A stretch of DNA of 64,000 bases. It comes from Oopsacas minuta (taxonomy: Eukaryota > Porifera > Hexactinellida > Lyssacinosida > Leucopsacidae). Below the pieces are notes generated by a model, which had not been told where the DNA came from, made no database searches, and saw only the letters and a list, made by a program, of their open reading frames with translations. Shown piece by piece: positions 1-12,200 of this stretch. Every line of letters starts with the position of its first letter. Positions within the stretch are counted from its first letter, which is position 1. Made by a program: the position numbers and the translations under genes. Location of the stretch: contig JAKMXF010000233.1 of NCBI GenBank assembly GCA_024704765.1, forward strand, positions 372,001 through 436,000. Direction: 5' to 3'.

Positions 1-299
1 TATATTTGAAATGGTTTGGGATGCCACTTAGACATTCCATTGCCACGTAAGTTAAAATTTCTACTTATCAAATTCCTTAGTTATTACTGAATCACTATAG
101 TTACCATCTGTATACTCAGGAATGTAGTCTACTACACCATTCAAAGCTTGGTATCCATGGTGATATTTATTTATTGCCCTAAGATTCTTCTATAAAAGAT
201 TCTATGCTTATTATTCAGAATTTTTGAATTGAATTTACATACACTTTATTTTGTAAATATATTGTGTATATACATATTTAGTGTTAGTTCCACATTGTG
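1..299. other. AT-rich stretch upstream of RAF
   Basis: No coding region or RNA gene is visible. It probably holds the RAF promoter, 5' leader or an upstream intron; earlier RAF exons could lie off the left edge. Confidence 0.4.
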
Positions 300-3200
300 A
301 TGGTTTCGACTCTCTTACAAATGAATTCTGTTTTTTCTGATTCTATTCGAAACCCGTCTGAATTGCATGCTATTTTACATGAAACAAGATCTGACGAAAA
401 TGAAGAGGAATTGCATAGTGTAAGTTATTTTGTTTGTTTTCTACGGAAGTCTTTCATTTTGTATTTTCGATACCCTCGAAATTCTGAGAGTATTGGACAT
501 ATTAGCCCCCTTTACAAAATTTGCTGTAAATTTACTGAATATGAAGCACACTTCACTGTTTGTTTGTTGTTTCGTAACTGTGTAAGTATTTGATGCTTAA
601 TGCCCTCTGAATTTGAGAGTATTTCCATACAGTATTCACTGCTCAATCCCAAATTGGCATTTAGTTATTTTCACACTTTTACTATTACGTAAAATTGGGT
701 TTTCCATATCCAATTATGAGAATGTTGAGCCTATTTTCGGATCAGATTCTCTCTTACTGAATCCTTTCCAGGATAAGATGGTTTCTCTTATAACCAAGAT
801 TGAGTTTAAAATTTGTAATCTAGAATTTATAGATCAAATAAACCACAATTTGATTTAGTCTATTTTCCAAATTTACAGCCATTTTGTATATTTCCGTTGA
901 AGTCTAACAATTATAATAGGATTTCTGTTGCCATTGTCTAGTTTTCATTCACTGACTTTAGCGAAGCATGTTTGAAATTCTTTGCATTTTAGAATATGTT
1001 GTTTGCATTCAATGTAGGCTTTCTTTCCAAACAAAAGAATTCATTGAATTTGCTAAGAATATTTCAAGAATTTGAATTTGTTGCAAGCAACTTTTTGACT
1101 TTTCCATTTCTTGTCATATTGCGTGTTTTTCAGAATTTATAATCTGCAGATAATGTTCGGACATTTCTGGAATTTATTGACCTTATAAGTACTGCATTTC
1201 TAAAGAGGTTGTATACAAGAATCACTGCTGAGATAATCCCTAAAATGGCTTATACATAAATACCACTGTACCATCTGCGTAACTAGGATAGGTTAATCCT
1301 TATAGACATGTTCGCATGTTATCTATCCATCAACGCTGTATCCCCCAGAGTGGACTCCAGGAGCGAAATCTTGGAATATTTTGATTTGTAATTGATTCAT
1401 AATTTCTTACCAATTTACATACTATTCAATAACAAAAGTTTTAACATTCTATTTCTCTTTAGAAAGAACTTTTGAAACTACTCAAAGAATCACCTCTACC
1501 CTATGACTCTGATATCATCGGTATCACTCAAAGGGTAAGTTCACACTTTCTATTTCAAAATACAATTTCTAATGTTCTATTATTGGAATCTAAGTAACAT
1601 ATATGTCATCGGTGACATCGAACTCCGCTTATATTGAAGTAATTATCACTGACCCCTGAACTTCGATATAGCAGCAGTTAATTGTATGTATAAAATGATT
1701 GAAAATTAGTTAAAATAAGGCCACACTTTTGAAATAAGTATTCGTGATGGAATTCTATGATATTATTACTTTCTCGTTCCCAATCATGCGATGACTTTCC
1801 TAGCATTCACCGTAAATTCACATTGCTTTTTTACAATACTTTATTCAATACAGATGCCATAAATTGCACTAATCCAATTAGAGAGTGAAGAGACACTTTT
1901 CTGTTGTGCAATATGCCACATGACACCTCAAGTTTGACCTTTGAGTAATCCGATCTGTAAGAAATCTCTGAAATCATTTTTGAGCATATTCCTGATAACA
2001 AATTCGAATTTGTATTGTATTTACTGTCTAAGTCATTTCCAAAATGACTGCTGCTTTCATAGAATAATATATGACTTGACTTCGTTATTTATTGCTAATA
2101 TATGAATATTTACATTCCATGAATCAACATTTCCTAACCTCATCGCTAATTTGTTTATCAATTCGTGTTGATATAAATTCCAACCTTAATTCAAAGTATT
2201 TATTAATTGAGGGGAAAATATTCATATTTAATATTGTATTTTAGCCAAACCTGACAGCTCGACAGTTTATACACATACTTTACTATTCCCTTGAACCTTC
2301 ATTACGACTGATTTGTGTATTCAATTTTGGTAAAATCTGCTAACCATTTTCGACAGAGCATTTTAGCCCTTCCATATGGATGCATCCTTGTCTCATCTGG
2401 CTCTACCACCCCAATTCCTAGCATACCAATCCGCCAAGATAGTTACCCAATACAATCGTATCCATATTTAGTGATTACGATAACTAAACTGTAATCCTAT
2501 ATTTTGAATTGTTGAGTTCTAGTTTACTACAAACACCAAGACATATTCGAAATCTTATTTGGGATCCGTAAGTCTTTTTGAAAGGGGCGGACTGAAAGTG
2601 TATACGTCTTATCCGGAGTTTCGCAATCATTCTTCTTGCTACAGTCAACTTCCGTTACATCGAACACAGATATATCGAAGTCAGAAATTGTACAAATATG
2701 GTCCCAAACCGTCCAAGTAACATGAGTTACATCGGTTATATCGAATTAATTATCTGTATTAACAAAGTCTACTGTAGACATCAGTTGGGTTTTCGATTTT
2801 ATTAGGAAAATACTTTACCAACTTTTGCTATATAAAACACTGTATTTTAGTCTCAATAGAGAGTTTAAGTTAATTATTTCGCTTCTATAGAAACATGAAG
2901 GTAACAAAATTCTGTATTATTGAGCTTCCACATATAGGTTATTGGATTAAGTTTGTTAAGGAGATCATTATATGACTTGATTAGGAATTTACTTTTGATT
3001 TGGTGAATTAATAAGCTGATTGAAGCCAAATGGCAGTGTTCCCTCTAAGGAATCCGGGGGGGGGCAATCCTTCGACAAGAACCTGAATAAATATGCCAAC
3101 TTGGTTATGATATAAAATTTGAAGACCGTGGCATCTCTTTAGCGCGCATTACATTACTGAATGTCTTCGGGCAACGATAATTACTACTTCACACTTCTTA

Positions 3201-6200
3201 GAAGACTATAGTCATTTCCTGATAATTGTACAACTTTGAATTATTGCTTACTTTATCAACTATTTTTACGCTTTGAAGTTTGTTCCCTGTAAGCCAGACA
3301 GACAAATAATTGTTCGGGAAGTAATTACGTCATATATTATAAAATGCGTCATATGAATATTGCATACTTTCCATAATCTCCCAGGTTTAAGCTTATCATT
3401 TCCACACCTTTTTTAGAGAACAAAATTACAGAATTTCCTTACTTCTTCCACTTGTGCGTTTTAGATATTAGTTGAATATTGCTGAATTGACCTTTGAGAT
3501 TCATCATATGCGTGATTACACATTTATATGAGATTACATGATGTATGAATTACATAGCAGTATATGATATCATAGATTATTGCATTATACACAATAGTAT
3601 AACTGTAAGCTTCTCTAATTCTGAAGAATAGATATTACGGTCGCATTTGCTAATTGATTCCACACCTTTGAGAATTATACCAGTATACATTCATTTGCTT
3701 ATTTTACTTCCAATTACTCTGTGTTGTTCGCTGACATGAGAAGTACGTACAATGGAAACTCTTTACGAATTTTAACTGTCCGTTAGTGTTTGTATTAACG
3801 ATTAATCTCCATTTTCTATATTTACGAATTTCTTTACGCTAGGTTCCTGATGATTTAGAATTCGCACAGTCACGCAATTTATTAGAATTTACTAACATAC
3901 ATTCTGGGGACTCTAGCCCCGCATCACGGTCAGGACACTCTACTAGTCCCATAGTTTCATCTACACCTAACACCCCCGGGAACTCTACATGCTATTCTGA
4001 TTTGAATTCCAATGTACAGTTCGTGTATCCAGACAGTAATGGAGGATTGGTAAGTTATTTATTTGTTTGTTTGTGTATTTTATTATATTTATTATTATTA
4101 TTATTGCTATATTTATAGTCTCCACGGCCTATCGGGAAGAACAGTGTTAGCTGTAGTCCTCCTGGACATTTGTACAGTAGAGCTGAGTCTCACTTTCCAT
4201 ACGCTATTCCATCTAGTCCCTGCCCTGGTAAGTAACACTTGTTCATGTTGTTTAATATAGTATAAGACCTTTCAGCTCCACTGCCCGCATCAAGTTTACC
4301 TGTCACATGAATATTGTCATTATTTCACCATTCTATCAGTGAAATTCAACTACACAATATATTTACTAACTAACGGGTGAATAGTAGTGATTTTATCTTC
4401 ACAGACTTCCCCTTAACACGCTTAATTAACATATTTACAAGTAGAATCATTGGAATTGCATGATTTGGACACTTACCTGAGATAATAAGAATGAAATGCT
4501 GCCTGCCTGCCTGCTTAGATGGACACCATCTGGACCTAATCATGAAATAATACAATCAATATGAGTATAAATGTAACAGACAATTAGTCGCTTAGAGAAG
4601 GACACTAGATCGTATGCTTACATGATATAACACTAACTACTGCCTCTCTATTGATCTACTTCATTCGTATTAATTCATCCCCCTCCTGCTCTCTTTTCAA
4701 AGGATTAATTTAATCAAATCCAGACAATAACAATAGTTGCTTGCATAAATTTACCTTGAAGAGCAACAACAAAGTATTCAGGCTATAATGTCCCTCTGTC
4801 GATGAAGTATTGAATTTCTACAAAGTATGTTACATAGTAATACTAATTAGTAATTCTAATGGACATGTATTGTTATTTCTACTATGAGTAGATTATGAAA
4901 GTTTTGTGGACAAAACATACTTACCAGGCCCCTGATAATTATTTCCTGGAATTTTTTGAAAAATTCCTTGTATTTCCAAGTTTTACATCCACAAATAGCA
5001 AGCTCAGGCTATTATTTGGGGAAAAAGGCACACACGATTGCAAGTAAATTCTTGTAATATGTATCCCAGGATAATCCAGAGATATAAAATGTTTGTTTAA
5101 AACAAATAGTCGTAAAACGAACGGAATTCCGAGCCGCAGACACTCTCTTAAAGGACAGCGCCCCTGCTTCCATATGTGTCAGTTTTTCGGAGGTTGACAC
5201 TGTATGCGAAATATCACTGAATATTTTGTTAATCCCTTATCTACGCTAATTTCAGGGGAGATCTAGGGTGAGCTGAATCATCCCCTCTTCCAATTACCTC
5301 AGACTTATTGTGTGTGCTCGCAACGCTGAAGCTTAGCCCATTTGAACAATCCTGAATCTGCCATTTATTTAATCAAACTTACGAGTAAATCACTGAATTT
5401 GTCCACTGGAGCAATTCAATATTTTAATACTAGAAGGCGTCTGCTTAATTAGAAAATAGCTACGTGGAAGTAATTAATTATACGTTACATAGTTACACGA
5501 ATAGGAGTATGTTATTTTAATTAATTAATATTTTACTGTGTACTGGCCCCGAATTTCTGTAAGAAATACAATGAAAATATTTGTAATTATAAGTTACACA
5601 ACAGACCGTCTGTCGATGGCAATGAAAACAACTTAGTAAACGTCCTGTTGAATAATAAAATTTCTGGCTACCTTTTTGAGAAATTTGTAATTATTTTTGG
5701 AAATTAATCCTTTCGAAGTGATATCGTCTACAGCTATTTTCTACGTGTGTAATTTTCAATAGATTAATACGGAATATATTTGAGTTATGCAATTATTTGG
5801 AACTCTATACTATGCTCTTCTGTTGGTGTTTGTTCTAATAGAGAAATCAGAGTTGTTTTTGTTGTGGAATTATAGAGATTAGTTTAAATATATTATATTT
5901 CAGATTGTTATTTACGTGGGATAGAATGGTGTCTGCCCCTTGCGTAATCTTTTAGCTCATGACCTCAGTGGAGGTTTGGCTTTCAATAAAAGTACACACA
6001 ATATGGTTTCAATATCTTTGGGGGATGGTATGGTAATTACATTACATCTGTTAGCAAAATCCCTTATTCATCCCACTTGGAAGGTGGAGGAAAGTTTATA
6101 GTGATCGATATCAATTGACTTTTACAGTCAACAAATATTGAAATATGATCTTAACACTCGTACCAAGATTTATACCCATCCCATAGAGATAATACAAGAA

Positions 6201-9200
6201 TGTAGATTCATTGGCAGTTAACTCCTGTTATATCGAACACGGATATATCGAATACTCGCTCATATTGAATTGTGGAATTGTACAAATATGGTCCCAAACA
6301 GTCAGAGTACCACAAAGTTTATTAGTAATTTCGAAGTAATTTTGCTATCCCTTAGAGCTTAGATATAACGGGGGTGACTGCAATTATATTATTTGTCTCT
6401 ATTTAGAATATAAATCCAGACCCAGCACTACTTCTCTACCTCCTTACCCCTGTTTCACTACACCACGGTCTCATAACAACATCATTACAGTTACTCTTCC
6501 CTTCGGACAATACACAAAGGTTATCATTGACGAGTTTATTATAGTTTCTACGTAGGATAACTCTGTAATATCAAAGGAAATTTGTTTGACTAGCCAGAAA
6601 TGACAATTTAGTATCCTAAGCTGATACGGGTTTACGTCTTTCAGCAAAATGTGGGGTTATTATAATAGCTATGAGGTGACAATCGAGATAGGAAGTGTTT
6701 ACGAGCACTTTTTTTGTTCTTATGTTTTATTATCTGATAGATTTGATCTCGTACAATCGCTATCTGTGCTGACAGCAGACTATTTAAATTGAATTTACTA
6801 ACAGTGGCGCCAGTGTTTCCCATAGGATTTTGGAAAGCGCTCACTTTTGAGATTGCCACTCAGTGTTTTCCCCAACTCGCTTGGGGGAAACACTGAGTGG
6901 CACTATTAATTGGAGGCACTAACGAATGTTAGATTTAACTCCAATACTGCTGCTACCTCAAATTAATAGTGCCACTGTAAAAGAAAATATATTATGTTGT
7001 CGGCACAGATTGTAATTTTAGATTTTACTCTAAGAAAGTTCGAACATCGCACTTCCGCTCTATACTGATTATAGCATATTCTTGGATCTGTACCGACGGC
7101 GAACGTCATTCTTCACACATCATAATAGATGTTGCAATGCTTATGTGACCTTTAGCATTATACATTTGAAGCTTATAGTTGACTAAAATGCAAGTATACT
7201 TTCTTAACGTTTTAGAATATCATCACTATTAATTATTGAACATACATTTACCAGCTGTTGGCATAGCAACAACACTCCTGATCAAATATGCAAATTATGC
7301 AATATCACGATCAGCTGTGCTTATTCATCTGAACTGTGAATTGGTCTAGCTTAAGTTTCAAAACATTATATCATGTTACTGGAGTGACTATCATACAGCC
7401 AAACTATAATCTGATTGTTTATAATTATGTAAACTTGATTTTATTACGAATGCTGAAGGAATATTTACACCAGAGATTTGATTCTTAATAGGAGAATGTT
7501 CTGAATATACGAAACCCTGTCTGACTTTGCTTGTTCTAGTTATTCAAATTGAGTTACAGTCAACTCCTGTTGTATCGAACACAGATGTATCGAATGCCCG
7601 CTAATATCGAAGTCTTGAATTGTACAAATATGGTCCCAAACCGTCAAAGTAACATAAATTTTATCGGTCATATCGAAGTAATTATTGCGCTCCCTTGAGC
7701 TTCGATATAACTGGAGTTTGATGGTTTGTTACTCTTACTTTTGGGACCACTTTAGTACAATTTAGACTTCGCTATATACATGTTAGATATAATTGGAGTT
7801 TACTGTGTTGGTAAGATTGAACTTGATTTGGCTGTCATAAGAAGAATTACAACTCAACTTTGCAAGTCTTATAAAAGATATTAAATAGTTTAATTCATTA
7901 AAAACGTATCAAATCGCTGAGCAGACATTTTATCGATAATCTGACTCTCTAATCCATTCTTTCAATAATAGCTTTTCCGTATGTTAATCAGCTTGGCTAT
8001 TAGATTGCATTTTCTAATGCAATTAGACCTTATGGTTATGTTTCCCGGATTTTATTACATATCTCCCACCTGATACATTTCTATGTATTTATAAGGAATG
8101 TACTATATGTAACCATGGATACGGTCAAAGTATTTCAACAGGCCGTCCAGTATCTTAGATAGAATTTATATAAGGAATAGGTTGCCTTAATTACTCCTTT
8201 GAGCTCACAACAAGGGTTCACGATTTGGGGTCTATTGGACCCATTGTTGTTCCACGAATCCCAGGAGGGGTCCACAGAATGTGCCAATCTTTGTATAGGG
8301 GCCCATTGAATTGGATCTAGTCTCATATTTGGTTCTATATTAGGTTAAACATAGAAATAAGTTGAAAGAAACTATCTTAAAGAGATTAACTTTGAGAAAT
8401 ATATCAGTAGAAGATTGTAGATTTTACCAGATTTATCAAGTGCCTGCTTATCAACCGTTAGTTATTATTTATATATTTGTTTGTATTTACTTGTACATCT
8501 ATTGACTTTTGACACTTTTCACTTCACACCTGGTGGTACCTTTGGCACGTTCCCTGGTTGCTCGCCCCTAGCAACGGCTCTGGACCCAAATATGCATTGA
8601 AGTTTTGCTAATTTTAAGGATCGACTACATTAATACTTTACCCATTTTTCTAGGCAAAAAGTTGAAATTAGTTTGGATGCAATAGACCAGACATTTTCTG
8701 GAAATGAGGTAAGCTACTGAGCTATTTATATTCATATCCCAAAAGGTATTAGCAAAATTATTGCTGTTTACACCTAGGGCTTCCACTGCCTATCTTACAT
8801 ATGTTATTGCTGTGATTTAATATTAACCTCTCTTAGCTGGTGATTGAACATAAGAACTCCAAAATTATCTCAAACTCTCCACACAAATTTGTAAGTTAAA
8901 CATCAATGAAACTTTTTATTAGATTATTTTTCCTTGATTTTGCGGGCAAAACCAAAAATTATACTGTAATAACAGTGACCAACTGGGAACCATTATTCCA
9001 TTGTACAAATATTTCATAGTTTAATACTGTCATGCTCACTGCACATGAATAAAGAAAATTCTAAGCATTACAGATAGCGATAAAATACTATTTGAATTTT
9101 CCTTACCTCCAATAGACTAAGAAGAAACTGCATATGATGAAGCTATGTCTCGTGTGTAAGAAATCTCTTTTCAAAGATTTCTTTATGTAAGGATCGTGTA

Positions 9201-12200
9201 ATCATATTTATTCTTTGTCTAATTTAAGATTCTTATTCTCCTATTAGGTGTGAAAAATGTAAAGGAGGTTTCCATGAGAAATGTTTACAGATGGATTTTG
9301 TTTGCACTGCTGGAGCTATTAAGAATGAGTTAGTTTATATATTAATTACAGCGTGTCCCAACCTTTTTCATCTGTCGCTTCCCTATACCAATTTTAACAC
9401 CTCTGCTGTCGCATGAGGACCACCAAGACCCAAATCTCGATTTTCAAATTTTCCTTAGATATCATGCTAAAGGAAATAACACAAATATCCCCAAAAATCT
9501 GGAGTTGAAATGCTCGCAAAAGGTGTTTCTTGTGTGGTCGTTGTTGACACTTTCCTTCAGTATTTGTTTACAAATTATTGATTGTCTGGCAGAGCCACCC
9601 TGTAGAATTTCTCATAAATATGATATACAGCTGAATCCGAAAATTCATTATCCAACTGTCGCCATTCTGTCGGCGCTTCGGTTTACGTAAAACGAGTGTC
9701 TACTGCAGTTGTCTTCATCTAATACGCTAAATTCCTCATTCATTGTTCAATAATTATAATTCATGAATTCTATATGCTTAGACATCCTATTGAGAATACT
9801 ATCAGAAACGGAGTACATACTGCGGACAGAAAGTCTAGCTCAGCTCTTGGTTTCAGATCTAGAAGTAACAGTGAGGTGAGGAATAACATATTAAACTATA
9901 AGTTTGTCTATTAGTGGAGATAGCAATTGTTCAGTGATTTGTGTAATGAATATTTTGCATCAAAACAGTAGTTCCCGAATTGTTAATGAGAAATCTCAGC
10001 ATAGTATAACACTGATAATAATGTGACTTATACAATATTCAAATTTCGAAATCTCATATTTCAAGGTTATACGTGTATTATACGACTTGTGTTTTTATTG
10101 AATTATCGCTTTATAGCCTAAAGATCCTCTTGAAGTAATATCTCCTCCTCCAACTACTCCTAACTGTAAGTATATTGAATATTACAGTCAGCTTCCGTTG
10201 TATCGAAGTATCCACTATATGAAGTTATCATCGTGGTCCCTTGAGCTTCAATATAACTGGAGTTGACAATATACGAAGATTTGGACTGATTATAAGAGAT
10301 AATAATCTCTAGCAATATTTTGAATTTTGTTTAAATGGTGTGAAAATATGATTAACCACCAAATAGCTTTGAAAATTCACTTTTGAAAAATTCAGTTACG
10401 AAATATATCCATGCACCAACATTCGTCTTAATCGACACATCGCGTCGTCCATGCCATGAGGACATCTCAAATAGTGTCTATTAATACGTAATAGGATGCT
10501 TTGATTATGTATTAACGTATTTTAGTAGCTAATGGACATAAAGATGAACCTGTTATGACGAAGTACCTCGTACCTATTGGAGAGAAAATAGAATTTGCAC
10601 CCAAGTTTCCACACAAAGTACGTTGTCTCCTCGCTCCGCCCCCCGCCGGGTATCGTGTCCTTATTGTATGATAATTTTTGGGACACGTGTGTATTACGTA
10701 ATGATTATTACTATTAAACTAGGCGTGTCATTACACTAAATAATGTGATTATTTTGTAATTTTAATACACATAATAAGCATTACGTAGGTGTCCTTATCA
10801 TGTCTATATTGCAGATTTATATAGCGTTATACTTTGATTATTTTCAATGAATATTAACAATAGAAATCTGGGATTTTTTGCAAAATAACTCTAATGATTA
10901 TATTGCAGCGTAACTCTATTGTGTTATGCTATTGTAATGAGAAACTTGTTTCAGCTACACATGGTGTCCATATAAGCATGCGGACGGACGGTGTTTCATT
11001 ATTATTATTTATGACGTTATCATAATACAAAGTGTCCAATTCATGGAATTCCAATGATTCTACTTGTAAATATGTTAATTAAGCGTGTTAAAGGAAGTCT
11101 GTGAAGATAAAATCACTACTATTCACCCGTTAGTTAGTAAATATATTGTGTAGTTGAATTTCATATTACAGGTAAACTTGATGCGGGCGGTGGAGCTGAA
11201 ACAAGTTTCCAACTATCAGTGGGCTTATATTAATCTCTTATTGTTATTTTTAGGGTGTTAGCAATGCTAATTCATTTCCAAACAATCCTAATAATACTGG
11301 AAACAAACAAAGAATCAGTGAATCATCTTATAGTAATAAAAGGTAAGAATTATTATAGGAAATAAATCGCATTTTAGAACAGCGATTCTGAACCTATTTC
11401 AGTCGTGGATAACAATATTAACACCTGTGGTTCATCTCCCATAGACTGCAATATATATTTCTTCCAATATATATATATTTTTTGTACACCTTTCATAGCA
11501 ATCGACCTCAACACAAGATATCTCTACAACATCCCTTACACGACTATACCAGAAACATGTCCGCAGACTCTTCAGTAAAGAATAAACGTTCCCTCGGCGG
11601 ACTAGCTGACCATGAAAATCTCAGATCCAAATCTATATCAAACTTAGATACTGTAGTAGTTAGTACTAGTCCAGACCCTATCTTGCCGGAAATGAGGGTG
11701 GGATCGGCTCCAACGAGTCCAAAGTCAAACACACCTCCCCCCACCTCACGCCCTCTCATGGTGTCTATACCTACCTTACATAAGAGAGATCCTATATTCT
11801 CATCGGGAGAGCCTTCTCCTACTATTTTGTTAAGGTAAAGAAGTTAGAGTAACTCCCATTATATCAAACACAGGATATATCGAAGTCTGAAGTTGTACAA
11901 ATATGGTCCCAAACCGTCGAAGTAACTTTCACGGTCCCTTAAGCTAGGATATAACAGGAGTTAACAGTATTCTTGTATAAAGAGATACTTCCCTAACCCT
12001 CCCTCGCTCCATGGATAATCCCAGAAATTTGGACACTTTGCTGTACATCAAATAGATTCGTCTATGACTATAGTTAACTATATTTTCGTATTTATAGGAA
12101 TCACAAGCCTTCAAACGCTGCTCGCTCCTCCACATGGGTAGTTAGGCCTAACATGGTTAAATTCGGAGAACTAATTGGTCAGGGCTCATACGGTACAGTA

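Noticed and set aside
4119-4260. RBD-like reading [11 protein letters not shown] in the second frame of RAF exon 4
   Set aside because: The splice phase from the previous exon gives the Ser/Pro-rich frame; the resemblance is to only a few residues.
9505-9690. 61-codon frame inside a RAF intron
   Set aside because: No family match; the flanking RAF exons (9248-9328 and 9782-9875) join correctly without it.
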